Notes under the pieces: model-generated
The model's input: the letters and a program-made list of their open reading frames with translations, nothing else
What the model was told of the DNA's origin: nothing
Database searches by the model: none
Shown: in pieces, positions 9,294 through 18,209 of the stretch
Layout: every line of letters starts with the position of its first letter
How positions within the stretch are numbered: position 1 is the first letter of the stretch
Assembly (NCBI GenBank): GCA_017306155.1
Contig: JAFKJB010000007.1
Location: forward strand, 1-64,000
Direction of reading: 5' to 3'
Source: Nitrosospira multiformis
GTDB taxonomy: Bacteria; Pseudomonadota; Gammaproteobacteria; Burkholderiales; Nitrosomonadaceae
Length of the DNA stretch: 64,000 bases
Program-made: the position numbers and the translations under genes

Positions 9294-9782
9294 ATGAAGC
9301 AGGATCAGAAGGGCTTAACCTTGATCGAGACAATGATGGTAATTGCCCTCATTGGCATTCTGGCGACGATCGCTATCCCACCTGCATTTCAGCTCTATGA
9401 GGATTCCCAGGCCCGTAAACAGGTAGTCGAAGCGGTCGATCTTCTCGACAGCGTGAAATCTCCTGTTGCCACGTTTTATTCGGATAACGGAAGATGGCCT
9501 ACCTTCGAAGAATTCGATAATCTGGTACCCGCACGGACCGGAAAGTATGTTGCAAGCCTCACACCGGAATCCCGGGAAAAAGGTTTTGAGGTAATAGCAA
9601 AATTCAAGAGTACCGGAGTGAGCCCGGGCCTGGTGATGGGGGGGTCCGGCAGAACACTGGTTCTGGCGACAACAAATGGCAAGGAATGGTTCTGCAATGA
9701 TAATATTGATCCTGCTTCGGGGATTCCAGACCTTGTCCCGGGTACTGTCCTGCCTCAGCATCGCCCCCCGTCCTGCAAATAG
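9294..9782 (+). CDS. Type IV pilin-like / pseudopilin protein, orphan
   Basis: The 162-residue protein begins with a short basic leader ending in glycine, then LTLIETMMVIALIG. This is a class III prepilin signal: PilD-type cleavage after G, E at mature position 5, and a long hydrophobic N-terminal helix. The C-terminal domain has a pilin-like size and two cysteines (WFCND, PPSCK) that could form the D-region disulfide. The ATG at 9294 is chosen because GGAAGGAG lies upstream; an earlier ATG at 9264 would put a charged extension before the leader. No pilus or type II secretion assembly genes are nearby, so the machinery must be elsewhere. Confidence 0.85.
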   Translation: MKQDQKGLTLIETMMVIALIGILATIAIPPAFQLYEDSQARKQVVEAVDLLDSVKSPVATFYSDNGRWPTFEEFDNLVPARTGKYVASLTPESREKGFEVIAKFKSTGVSPGLVMGGSGRTLVLATTNGKEWFCNDNIDPASGIPDLVPGTVLPQHRPPSCK

Positions 9783-10337
9783 GTGGGGCCCGAAAAAGAG
9801 AATTTGCAGTCCACCTCGGCCCTTTCACTTCGTCCGCTTCTGCCGCTTCGGTGTCCATCAGGGATTACAAATCTGGTCCAATAGTTCCTGAAGGTTGATT
9901 CGCTCTCAGTTACAGGTCCTTTATCCTTTACATCCTGAAATTACGCCATAAGGGCGCTGTCAGGGCGCTTCGGCCGTCAGAACTGGAAGTGCTTCCCTGT
10001 CAAATCCCTTCATTAATTTTTCCATATCCTGAGATTCACGGGAGTTTTCATCTGTGAGATTCAGCCGGATTATTGGCTATTCCGAGGAGCAGGCAAAGCT
10101 GCTGCCGGAAAATCGTGCCATGGAGCATTGACCCCCGCCTTCCAAAGCATATAATCTTCGAATAGTCGTGCTCCATTTTAGAGCAGAGCCATACTTTTTC
10201 CGGGCTCCCTACGCTGCCCGCCTCTCTGAGCACTGGCTATCCGGCCAGGCTCACTCCCGGAACCTGGAAAAAAAGAAAAAAGGTGATACGCCCCACGTTT
10301 TGGCACGTTCTATAGCAACAAGATAACCGGAAAAATC
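9783..10337. other. Non-coding gap of 555 bases
   Basis: No convincing coding sequence is present on either strand; the short open frames here lack ribosome sites and recognisable composition. The right half holds a good promoter for the next gene (10128-10155), leaving a leader of about 175 bases. Within the leader, GCTC/GAGC arms near 10171-10187 and A-rich stretches at 10268-10280 can be seen, but no known riboswitch pattern. Confidence 0.5.
10128..10155 (+). promoter_or_regulatory. Sigma-70 promoter for the 10338 gene or a leader RNA
   Basis: TTGACC (10128-10133) and a perfect TATAAT (10150-10155) are separated by 16 bases. Transcription would begin near 10162. The first gene starts at 10338, so the 5' leader would be about 175 nt, or the promoter drives an independent small RNA. 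Confidence 0.55.
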
Positions 10338-10787
10338 ATGAACGAATTTAGCGATCAAATATCAGCATACTTTACTCACGTACCCATGTGGCCCCTGGTT
10401 TTACTGGGTGCGGGAATCGTAGTGGCCGGTATTTATGAAATGTTCACCCGCAAGCGGCGGACAGAGGCTGCTGAAGAATTCCGCTCGGCCATTTTATCCA
10501 CCCTTTCGGGCCTGTATCCCGAACCTGTCAACTGGCCGAGAAGTATCGATACGTATCTGCGGGCACGCTTGCCGGTCATGCATGAAATCATCGAGGACTT
10601 CAGATCGAGTGTGCGGCAGCAGGATATTCCGGCGTATAACAGAGATTGGGATAATTACTATGAGTTCTGCCGCAATGAGATTACCGATGACAAATGTATT
10701 GCCGCGGAAACGAACCCAGGCAGGGAATCAGACCCGAAAAAAACTTTTCACCAGCTTGTCTCAAACCTTTTGCGTTATGCGGAATGA
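10338..10787 (+). CDS. Hypothetical protein with one N-terminal membrane segment
   Basis: I do not recognise this 149-residue protein. One hydrophobic segment (about 17-36, PLVLLGAGIVVAGIY) is followed by a basic stretch (TRKRR) and a mostly helical hydrophilic domain, suggesting a signal-anchor protein with its C-terminal part in the cytoplasm. Two cysteines (EFCRNE, DDKCIA) occur in the second half. The gene has its own promoter. Its 3' end overlaps the convergent gene on the other strand by 13 bases (10775-10787). Confidence 0.7.
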   Translation: MNEFSDQISAYFTHVPMWPLVLLGAGIVVAGIYEMFTRKRRTEAAEEFRSAILSTLSGLYPEPVNWPRSIDTYLRARLPVMHEIIEDFRSSVRQQDIPAYNRDWDNYYEFCRNEITDDKCIAAETNPGRESDPKKTFHQLVSNLLRYAE

Positions 10788-11266
10788 GGCCGGGACAATA
10801 ATTTGTAAGGAACGGCCAGCGAGATTCCGAATATGATATGGGTAACCAGAGTGATCCAGTCCCGTGCTACCGAGAACCAGGGAAAAAACAGGGTCATTCC
10901 GTACATATTCGTTGCATAGATGATCAGCCCGAAGACAGTGCCTGCCAGCATGGAAGCCGCCATGCCAGAACGGGAAATGAGGGGCGCCAGAATCAGGCCA
11001 TACGCAGTGGAGAGCATGACATGAATAAAGGTTGCGATGATCATGACTTTCCACTCGAATGTGGCGGGCGGCGGGAGAACATCGGGACCCATTAACATTG
11101 CCGCAGCGAGCCGGGCATCCCGAAAAAAAATGGAGGGAAGCGCATCGGTGAATACCCACCAGAGAACAAGCTGGGCGCCGGTGGCAATGACGCCAGCGAT
11201 GATTCCGGCAGCAGCGGCCGCGCCGGGATTGATGGACATTTGCGATAGCGAGAAAAGGTTCTTCAT
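10775..11266 (-). CDS. Hypothetical four-helix membrane protein
   Basis: This is a predicted integral inner-membrane protein of 163 residues with about four hydrophobic segments (near 12-37, 68-90, 96-118 and 126-150). I recognise no family with confidence. The ATG at 11266 is chosen because GGTGA precedes it at good spacing; an upstream ATG at 11326 would add a polar 20-residue extension. The gene is convergent with the preceding one and divergent from yqgE. Its 3' end overlaps the facing gene by 13 bases. Confidence 0.7.
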   Translation of the reverse strand: MKNLFSLSQMSINPGAAAAAGIIAGVIATGAQLVLWWVFTDALPSIFFRDARLAAAMLMGPDVLPPPATFEWKVMIIATFIHVMLSTAYGLILAPLISRSGMAASMLAGTVFGLIIYATNMYGMTLFFPWFSVARDWITLVTHIIFGISLAVPYKLLSRPHSA

Positions 11267-11441
11267 GGTTTCACCACTGAGAAACGTATTCGTTCTACAA
11301 TGATAGTAAAGTTCCGAAAACCTCACCCTGCAGGCTCGCGGCCGGACGGTACTTTACGGGTGAGCATGAAATGGGCAGGCAGCCGCCAGTCCACCCCGGA
11401 ATACCATCCCACGAGATGGTAATCGCATAATCATTCGCCTC

Positions 11442-12002
11442 ATGCAAAGCGTCGACCTGACCCATCATTTCCTCATCGCCATGCCCGCCATGACAGATCC
11501 CTTCTTTGCGAAGACGCTGACCTATATCTGCGAGCATAGTGACCAGGGTGCACTGGGCCTGGTGGTGAACCGGCCGATCGATCTTACCTTGAAAGACCTG
11601 CTGGACCAGCTTGATATTTCTTCAGATGACCAATTGACGGGAAGATTTCCAGTCATGTTCGGCGGCCCGATACAACTCGATCGCGGCTTCGTCCTCCACC
11701 AACCCGTGGGCGAATGGCAATCGACCATGGCAGTAAATGAGGATGTAGGGCTTACTACTTCCCTCGACATTTTACGGGCGATAGCAAACGGCAAAAGTCC
11801 CAGGCAACTCCTGGTCGCGCTAGGCTATTCCGGGTGGGCGCCGGGCCAGATAGAGCATGAATTATCGCAGAATGCCTGGCTGACGGTGCCTGCATCTCCC
11901 ACCATCATTTTTGAGCTACCTGCGGAAGAACGTTTGACAGCTGCGATGCAGTTGCTTGGAGTGGACTTTTCGAGCCTGTCGGATGAAGTGGGTCATGCCT
12001 GA
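11442..12002 (+). CDS. yqgE: YqgE/AlgH family protein
   Basis: This 186-residue cytoplasmic protein belongs to the UPF0301/AlgH family. The N-terminal [15 protein letters not shown] and [16 protein letters not shown] motifs are diagnostic, as are FGGPI and [16 protein letters not shown]. The biochemical role is not established; family members have been tied to alginate regulation in Pseudomonas. It heads a compact run with ruvX, pyrR, pyrB and pyrC', an order also known from pseudomonads. The gap to ruvX is 80 bases. Confidence 0.93.
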   Translation: MQSVDLTHHFLIAMPAMTDPFFAKTLTYICEHSDQGALGLVVNRPIDLTLKDLLDQLDISSDDQLTGRFPVMFGGPIQLDRGFVLHQPVGEWQSTMAVNEDVGLTTSLDILRAIANGKSPRQLLVALGYSGWAPGQIEHELSQNAWLTVPASPTIIFELPAEERLTAAMQLLGVDFSSLSDEVGHA

Positions 12003-12082
12003 AAATATCGCTCATTCAACCAGGGGGCGATACTTCGGCCATTACCGGCAGAGCTGACGGATCGGATCGGCAGATACCCGAT

Positions 12083-12538
12083 ATGGAGGAGGCTGAAAAA
12101 GCGGGTCAGCCGCGCATCGGCACGGTGCTGGCTTTCGATTTCGGCGAAAAACGGATCGGCGTCGCGATCGGGAATCTGGAATTGGGATTGGCCCATCCTC
12201 TTGTTACCCTATCCAACGAGAATAAGGAGGAATGCTTGAGAAGCATCACCCGGTTAATCAAGGAGTGGGAGCCTGTTTTGCTGGTGGTTGGACTGCCGGT
12301 GCATGCGGACGGTGCAGAGCACGAACTTACCCGTCGAAGCCGCCGCTTCGCGCATCGTCTTCAGCGCCAGCTTGGCATTCGCACTGTCCTGGAGGATGAG
12401 CGTTATACCTCGATCAACGCCAGTGCAGCGCTGGACGAAGCGAATGTCAGAGGCAGGAGACAGAAACAGGTGTTGGATCAGATCGCGGCTCAACTGATAT
12501 TGCAATCTTATTTTGACAAACGAAATGCAATTACCTGA
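12083..12538 (+). CDS. ruvX: RuvX/YqgF family RNase H-fold nuclease
   Basis: This 151-residue RNase H-like protein is a putative Holliday junction resolvase that also acts in 16S rRNA 5' maturation. Motifs: FDFGEKRIGVAIG (first catalytic Asp), VVGLPVHADG and LEDERYTSINA (second acidic pair), with an Asp in the C-terminal helix (VLDQIAAQLILQ). The ATG at 12083 gives a leader of about 12 residues before the first strand, and its ribosome site is unclear. The 3' end overlaps the start of pyrR by 14 bases, so translation is probably coupled. Confidence 0.9.
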   Translation: MEEAEKAGQPRIGTVLAFDFGEKRIGVAIGNLELGLAHPLVTLSNENKEECLRSITRLIKEWEPVLLVVGLPVHADGAEHELTRRSRRFAHRLQRQLGIRTVLEDERYTSINASAALDEANVRGRRQKQVLDQIAAQLILQSYFDKRNAIT

Positions 12539-13034
12539 GGCGGAAGACCTGCTGGCGGTGCTGACTGCCCGGATCCGGCAAGGCATTTCCAGTGATACCG
12601 CAGTCGTGGGAATTCATACCGGCGGAGCATGGCTTGCAGAAAGGCTGCATAGGGATCTGCAACTGGCCCTCCCCCTGGGGACGCTCGATATCTCCTTCTA
12701 TCGCGACGATTTTGGACAGATCGGCCTGCATCCCCAGATCAGACCTTCGGACATCCCGTTCAAAGTGGAAGGAAGTCATATCATTCTCGTGGATGATGTG
12801 CTTTATACGGGGCGAACGATCCGGGCTGCCATCAATGAACTATTCGATTACGGGCGACCGGCAAGCATTCGCCTCGCTGCGCTGATAGACAGGGGCGGAA
12901 GAGAGCTACCCATTGCTGCACAATACATTGGCGCAACACTGGAGATCCCTCCTGCAAAAATGCTGGCGCTGGAAAAAAAAGCGGATGGAAAGCTGGGCCT
13001 GAGCCTGTACGACAAGCACCAGGGCAATGAGTAA
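12525..13034 (+). CDS. pyrR: PyrR family phosphoribosyltransferase / pyrimidine regulator
   Basis: This protein of about 169 residues has the type I PRTase fold. The PRPP-binding loop [14 protein letters not shown] is complete and the family motifs LDISFYRDD and [10 protein letters not shown] are present. In Bacillus PyrR attenuates pyr mRNA and has uracil phosphoribosyltransferase activity; in proteobacteria its role is less defined. The ATG at 12525 is preferred over an in-frame TTG at 12513; both overlap the end of ruvX. It overlaps pyrB by 8 bases. I see no PyrR-type attenuator upstream. Confidence 0.92.
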   Translation: MQLPEAEDLLAVLTARIRQGISSDTAVVGIHTGGAWLAERLHRDLQLALPLGTLDISFYRDDFGQIGLHPQIRPSDIPFKVEGSHIILVDDVLYTGRTIRAAINELFDYGRPASIRLAALIDRGGRELPIAAQYIGATLEIPPAKMLALEKKADGKLGLSLYDKHQGNE

Positions 13035-13977
13035 CAATCCGCAGTTGAATAAAAATGGTCAACTGCAGCACCTTCTGACTACCGAGGGACTGCCCGCTTC
13101 CATTCTCCTGAATATTCTCGATACTGCCGAGCCATTCGTCGGAGTCACGGAACGTGATGTCAAGAAAGTGCCGTTGTTGCGCGGAAAATCCATATTCAAT
13201 CTGTTCTTCGAACCCAGTACACGTACACGCACGACCTTTGAAATTGCTGCAAAACGGTTGTCTGCCGATGTCATCAATCTCAACATTGCGGTGTCTTCCC
13301 AGTCCAAAGGAGAGACACTGCTGGACACGGTGAACAATCTTTCTGCCATGCATGCCGATATGTTCGTGGTGAGGCACGCTCAAAGCGGCGCGGCACACCT
13401 CATTGCGCAGCATGTCCGTCCTGAAATTCATGTCATCAATGCCGGGGATGGCCGGCACGCACATCCCACGCAGGCGCTGCTCGACATGTTTACCATTCGT
13501 CGCTGCAAGCGCGACTTTCATAACCTGCGCGTCGCCATAGTGGGCGACATCCTTCATTCCCGGGTGGCCCGCTCGCAGATTCATGCATTGACGACGCTCG
13601 GCGTACCGGAGGTACGCGTCATCGCACCCAAGACATTACTGCCCGCCAAGGTCGAACGTCTGGGCGTGCATGTTTATCATGATATGGCGAAAGGGCTGAA
13701 GGATGTCGATGTGCTGATGATGCTTCGTCTGCAGAATGAACGCATGCTCAGCGCGCGTCTTCCGAGCGCTGAAGAATACTTCAAATATTACGGGCTCACC
13801 CCCGAGAAACTGGCACTGGCGAAGCCGGATGCAATCGTTCTGCATCCCGGACCCATGAATCGCGGGGTCGAAATCGATTCGGTCGTAGCCGATGGAAAGC
13901 AATCTGTAATCCTGCCCCAGGTAACATTCGGCATCGCAGTGCGCATGGCGGTAATGTCCATTCTGGCTGGAAGCTGA
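13027..13977 (+). CDS. pyrB: Aspartate carbamoyltransferase catalytic subunit
   Basis: This enzyme condenses carbamoyl phosphate with aspartate, the first committed step of pyrimidine synthesis. At 316 residues it carries the carbamoyl-phosphate site [12 protein letters not shown] (about 61-72), the KGET loop and [11 protein letters not shown] near 275-285. No pyrI-type regulatory chain is present. Instead the next gene is a dihydroorotase homologue lacking metal ligands, which fits the class A ATCase of Pseudomonas, built from PyrB and pseudo-PyrC. Translation is coupled to pyrR (8-base overlap), and pyrC' starts 5 bases after the stop. Confidence 0.97.
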   Translation: MSNNPQLNKNGQLQHLLTTEGLPASILLNILDTAEPFVGVTERDVKKVPLLRGKSIFNLFFEPSTRTRTTFEIAAKRLSADVINLNIAVSSQSKGETLLDTVNNLSAMHADMFVVRHAQSGAAHLIAQHVRPEIHVINAGDGRHAHPTQALLDMFTIRRCKRDFHNLRVAIVGDILHSRVARSQIHALTTLGVPEVRVIAPKTLLPAKVERLGVHVYHDMAKGLKDVDVLMMLRLQNERMLSARLPSAEEYFKYYGLTPEKLALAKPDAIVLHPGPMNRGVEIDSVVADGKQSVILPQVTFGIAVRMAVMSILAGS

Positions 13978-13982
13978 AAGCC

Positions 13983-15257
13983 ATGAATATCGCCATCTGC
14001 AATGGTCGCGTCGTTGACCCGAAAAACAGCTTCGACCGCGTAACGGATATTTATATCCGTTCCGGCAAAATCGCTTCTCTCGGCACTGTCCCGCCCGGCT
14101 TTGAGGCACGCCGGGAAATAAACGCTCAGGGATTGATCGTATGCCCCGGACTTGTGGATCTCTCGGCCCGGCTGCGGGAGCCTGGCCTGGAATACAAGGC
14201 GACGCTTGAATCAGAAATGGGAGCTGCGGTGGCGGGAGGCGTTACAAGCCTGGCGTGCCCCCCCGATACCGATCCGGTGCTGGACGAGCCCGGACTGGTG
14301 GAAATGCTGAAGTATCGCGCAAGGGGACGCAATCAGACGCGTGTTTATCCCATTGGAGCGCTTACCCGCGGATTGAGAGGTGAATGGCTGACTGAGATGG
14401 CTGAGCTGCACAGCGCAGGGTGTGTCGCATTCGGCCAGTCGGACAAGCCGCTCCCCAACAACCGGGTGCTCATGCAGGCAATGCAGTATGCATCCACCTT
14501 CGGGTTTTGCCTGTGGCTGCGTCCCCAGGATGTAAATCTCGCTGATGGCGGAGTTGCCCACGATGGGGAAGTGGCAACACGCCTCGGCCTGGCCGCCATT
14601 CCCGTCTGCGCTGAAACCATCGCCCTGTCCCACATCATCCTGATGGTAAAAGAAACGGGCGCCAGGGTGCACTTGTGTCGCATCTCCAGCGCGGAAGGTG
14701 TGGCCATGACACGCGTAGCCCGGAAGCAAGGATTGCCGATTACCTGCGACGTGGCAGCCAATCATGTCCACCTGTCTGAAATGGATATTGGCTTCTTCGA
14801 TTCCAACTGTCATCTGGTACCGCCGTTGAGAAGCCTGGGAGACCGCGACGCCTTGCGTGCAGGGCTGCTGGATGGCACTATAGATGCCATATGCTCCGAC
14901 CACGCCCCCGTGGACGAGGATGCAAAGCTGCTGCCCTTCGCAGAGGCGGAGGCTGGCGCAACCGGCCTTGAATTGCTGCTGCCGCTTACGCTGAAATGGG
15001 CGGCGGAAACCAAGCTGCCGCTGGTAGCGGCGTTATCGAGGATCACGGGAGAACCTGCCCGCATCCTTGGGGTGGAAGCCGGCCATCTCACGCCCGGGGC
15101 CGATGCCGATTTGTGTATTTTCGACCCTGACCATTACTGGACGATTGAAGCCTCGGCACTCAAAAGCCAGGGCAAGAACACGCCGTTTCTGGGCTGGGAA
15201 CTGCAAGGCAAGGTAAAGTATACGCTGATCAATGGAAACGTTGTTTATGCGGACTAG
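13983..15257 (+). CDS. pyrC': Dihydroorotase-like protein, probably inactive PyrC' subunit
   Basis: The protein has 424 residues and the amidohydrolase fold of class I dihydroorotases. The metal-binding DxHxH motif is replaced by D59-L-S61-A-R63 before the conserved LREPG, so two zinc-ligand histidines are missing. The usual HxCHxS strand reads HLCRISS, whereas the late SDHAP (D306) remains. In Pseudomonas a similarly degenerate pyrC' directly follows pyrB and is needed to assemble active aspartate transcarbamoylase. The same role is the most likely one here. A catalytic dihydroorotase must then be encoded elsewhere. Loss of catalysis is inferred from the missing ligands. Confidence 0.9.
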   Translation: MNIAICNGRVVDPKNSFDRVTDIYIRSGKIASLGTVPPGFEARREINAQGLIVCPGLVDLSARLREPGLEYKATLESEMGAAVAGGVTSLACPPDTDPVLDEPGLVEMLKYRARGRNQTRVYPIGALTRGLRGEWLTEMAELHSAGCVAFGQSDKPLPNNRVLMQAMQYASTFGFCLWLRPQDVNLADGGVAHDGEVATRLGLAAIPVCAETIALSHIILMVKETGARVHLCRISSAEGVAMTRVARKQGLPITCDVAANHVHLSEMDIGFFDSNCHLVPPLRSLGDRDALRAGLLDGTIDAICSDHAPVDEDAKLLPFAEAEAGATGLELLLPLTLKWAAETKLPLVAALSRITGEPARILGVEAGHLTPGADADLCIFDPDHYWTIEASALKSQGKNTPFLGWELQGKVKYTLINGNVVYAD

Positions 15258-15322
15258 GCGCCGCAACACGGGCATGTATTTCCGAGTTCTCTTCTTTCAA
15301 ACTGACTGACTGAATTTCCATA

Positions 15323-17431
15323 ATGAACCCTTTGCTCGATTTTTCCGGATTGCCGCGCTTTGCCGAGATTCGCACCGAACATATCACACCGGCTGTAAGT
15401 CAATTGCTGAGTGACAATCGCGCCCTCATTGGGCGAATACGGCAGAATACCGACTTGCCGACCTGGGACAGCTTCGTTCAACCCCTGGCGGATGCCAACG
15501 AGCGGCTCTCCCGTGCGTGGGGGCAGGTATCCCACTTGAATGCCGTGGCAAACACGCCGGAACTGCGCGAGGCTTATAATGCCAACCTGCCTCTTGTCAC
15601 GCAGTATTATGCGGAGCTGGCCCAGGATCAGGCCCTGTTCGAGAAATTCAAGGAATTGCGCGGCGGCAAGGAATTCGAAGGACTGAGCGCTGCCCGGCAA
15701 AAGATCGTCGAGAATGAGCTGCGGGACTTCCGCCTGGGCGGGGCAGAACTACCCTCCGAGAAGAAAGCACGCTTCCTCCAGATTCAGGAAGAGCTGTCGG
15801 CGCTGGGCTCACGCTTCAACGACAATCTCCTGGATGCCACCAACGCGTTTGTATTGCACGTGGAGGATGCCGGCGAGCTTTCCGGTATTCCTGATGATGT
15901 ATTGCAAACAGCGAGAAAAGTTGCGGAAAGGGATAAGGCGGCTGGCTGGAAATTCACCTTGCATGCGCCTTCCTACCTGCCTCTTATGCAATACGCGGAC
16001 AACAGGGAATTGCGTGAAAAAATGTACCGCGCTTATTCCACTCGCGCCAGCGAACTGAATGCAGCCGCCTCCCCATCCGGGGATACGGGCAATCTGGATA
16101 ACACTCCACTCATTGCAGGAACACTTGAACTGCGCAAGGAGGAGGCACAGCTGCTTGGATTCGAATGCTATGCCGAAGTATCGCTGGCAACGAAAATGGC
16201 TTCGACTCCGGCGCAGGTGCTGGACTTTCTTGGCGAACTCGCCGCCAAGGCTCGACCGTATGCCGAACGCGACCTGAAGGAGTTGCGCCAGTTTGCGGCC
16301 GACCAGCTGCAACTGGATACTCTCGAAGCGTGGGATCTGGCATATGTCAGCGAAAAGCTGCGTCTCGAGCGCTATGCCTTCTCAGAACAGGAAGTAAAGC
16401 AATATTTTCCGGAAACGAGCGTGCTGCCGGGTATGTTTGGTCTGGTAGAGAATCTTTACGGCATCCACATCACTCCGGTGGAGGCAACCACCATTCAGCT
16501 CTGGCATCCGGATGCCAAGCTGTTCAATATAGCGGACAGTGAGGGAAAGCTCATCGGCCGGTTCTACCTCGATCTCTACGCGCGAGCAGGCAAGCGGGGT
16601 GGAGGCTGGATGGACGATGCGATCAGCCGCCGGTATGTTGGGGGTGGGGACAATCGGGAATACGCGGTTCAAGCGCCCGTCGCATACCTCAATTGTAATT
16701 TTTCCGGACCTGTCTCTCATGGGGAGAAAGTTCGCCCTGCCCTGTTCACTCATGATGAAGTCATTACCTTGTTTCATGAATTCGGACATGGCCTCCATCA
16801 CCTGCTAACCCGGGTAGACGACCTCGGCGTATCCGGCATCCATGGCGTGGAATGGGATGCGGTGGAACTGCCCAGCCAGTTCATGGAAAATTTCTGCTGG
16901 GAATGGGAAGTAATCAGCAGGATGGCAAGGCATGTGGATACGGGCGCGTCCATGCCGCGCGACCTGTTCGACAAGATGCTGGCGGGGAAGAATTTCCAGA
17001 GCGGTCTGCAAATGCTCAGACAAATCGAATTTGCATTGTTCGATATGCATTTGCATTTCGATTTCGACCCGTATGGCCATAAGACCGCACAGCAGCTGCT
17101 CGATGAAGTTCGCGAGCAGGTGGCCGTCATCATCCCTCCCGGATTCAACCGCTTTCCGAACAGTTTCTCGCATATTTTCGGCGGAGGCTATGCCGCCGGA
17201 TATTACAGCTACAAATGGGCGGAAGTGTTGTCCGCGGATGCATACAGCATGTTCGAGGAAGATTCCGCAGGAACCGTTGTCAATTCTGAAACCGGATTAC
17301 GCTTCTGGAAAGAAATTCTCGCAGTCGGTGGAAGCCGGCCGGCATTGGAATCTTTTATTGCATTTCGCGGACGCGAGCCAGAAATAAATGCGCTCCTGCG
17401 GCATAATGGCATGGCGCCAGCGCCTGCATGA
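15323..17431 (+). CDS. prlC: Oligopeptidase A, M3 family metallopeptidase
   Basis: This 702-residue cytoplasmic zinc endopeptidase is close in size to E. coli PrlC (680). The zinc site HEFGHGLHHLL (HExxH plus a downstream Glu within GVEWDAVELPSQFMENF) lies near residue 485. The N-terminal NPLLDFSGLPRFAEIRTEHI is typical of oligopeptidase A. It degrades short peptides, including cleaved signal peptides. It is single and co-directional with the pyr block but separated by 65 bases. Confidence 0.96.
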   Translation: MNPLLDFSGLPRFAEIRTEHITPAVSQLLSDNRALIGRIRQNTDLPTWDSFVQPLADANERLSRAWGQVSHLNAVANTPELREAYNANLPLVTQYYAELAQDQALFEKFKELRGGKEFEGLSAARQKIVENELRDFRLGGAELPSEKKARFLQIQEELSALGSRFNDNLLDATNAFVLHVEDAGELSGIPDDVLQTARKVAERDKAAGWKFTLHAPSYLPLMQYADNRELREKMYRAYSTRASELNAAASPSGDTGNLDNTPLIAGTLELRKEEAQLLGFECYAEVSLATKMASTPAQVLDFLGELAAKARPYAERDLKELRQFAADQLQLDTLEAWDLAYVSEKLRLERYAFSEQEVKQYFPETSVLPGMFGLVENLYGIHITPVEATTIQLWHPDAKLFNIADSEGKLIGRFYLDLYARAGKRGGGWMDDAISRRYVGGGDNREYAVQAPVAYLNCNFSGPVSHGEKVRPALFTHDEVITLFHEFGHGLHHLLTRVDDLGVSGIHGVEWDAVELPSQFMENFCWEWEVISRMARHVDTGASMPRDLFDKMLAGKNFQSGLQMLRQIEFALFDMHLHFDFDPYGHKTAQQLLDEVREQVAVIIPPGFNRFPNSFSHIFGGGYAAGYYSYKWAEVLSADAYSMFEEDSAGTVVNSETGLRFWKEILAVGGSRPALESFIAFRGREPEINALLRHNGMAPAPA

Positions 17432-17579
17432 TACGCAGAGAAAAAGAGGGCAATGAAGCTTAAATCAACCTCATCCTGCAACTGAATTCGGGATCCACGA
17501 GCCCAGGAGTATGAGCCCATGCCTTCCCCTATACCGGTTGCAACCTGAGAATTGTGGGAAACGACTCCAACTCAGCCCC

Positions 17580-17608
17580 TTGAACCCAAGGAAATGAAAA
17601 ACCATAAG
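17580..17608 (+). promoter_or_regulatory. Possible promoter of the cytochrome P460 gene
   Basis: TTGAAC (17580-17585) and CATAAG (17603-17608) are 17 bases apart, about 35 bases before the ribosome site of the cytochrome gene. The -10 element is only a four-of-six match, so the call is tentative. Confidence 0.35.
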
Positions 17609-17642
17609 TAATTCAACGGTGTCGACTATAGGAGAAAACCAG

Positions 17643-18209
17643 ATGAAAGGTGTGACACGGGAAGTCATTACGGCAGTGGTGCTGATAACGGCATTAGCGG
17701 GCTGTGCGCAAAAACCGCCTGCTCCGAAAGTGGAGGAGCAGACGCAGAAATATAGTGACGGTGAGCTGCCGCTCCCGAATGACTATAAAAGCTGGCCCAA
17801 GTTTCTATCCGAAGTACAGCGTCCGGACAATAAGCAAATCCGGGAAATCTATATCAACCCTACCGGTCACGGAACCAAGATGGGGGAGGCCTTCCCTGAC
17901 GGAACCATTACGGTGATGGAAATCTATAAGGCAGGCGAGGCGGCTGACGGAACACCGCTCAAAGGGCCGGACGGCAAGCTCGTCAAAGGGGAATTACAGA
18001 AGATCGGCGTGATGGCGAAAGGAACCGGTTGGGGTGAAAGCGCGCCGCCGGACCTCAGGAACGGAGACTGGGTATATGCAATGTATATGGCGGACGGTAA
18101 AACGAAAGCGCCCGACGACCTCAATACCTGCCGGGGATGTCATCTGCCTTTGAAAGACAAGGATTATATCTTCCGCTACGATGAGTATTTCCAGAAGCGG
18201 GCAAGCTGA
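17643..18209 (+). CDS. Cytochrome P460 family c-type haem lipoprotein
   Basis: This 188-residue exported haem protein matches the cytochrome P460 fold: GELPLPNDYKSW near 40, YINPTGHG near 70, FPDGTITV at 84-91 and a C-terminal CRGCH haem site at 163-167. In ammonia oxidisers, cytochrome P460 oxidises hydroxylamine, with N2O as a product. The leader ends in LAGC (C21), a lipobox, so the protein is probably a periplasmic lipoprotein. The ATG at 17643 follows AGGAGA; a GTG at 17619 is an alternative. By my recalled alignment, the lysine that cross-links to the haem in Nitrosomonas europaea P460 (Lys70) aligns with M92 here. The protein may therefore be a non-cross-linked, cytochrome c'-beta-like member, and the enzymatic role is uncertain. 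Confidence 0.85.
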   Translation: MKGVTREVITAVVLITALAGCAQKPPAPKVEEQTQKYSDGELPLPNDYKSWPKFLSEVQRPDNKQIREIYINPTGHGTKMGEAFPDGTITVMEIYKAGEAADGTPLKGPDGKLVKGELQKIGVMAKGTGWGESAPPDLRNGDWVYAMYMADGKTKAPDDLNTCRGCHLPLKDKDYIFRYDEYFQKRAS

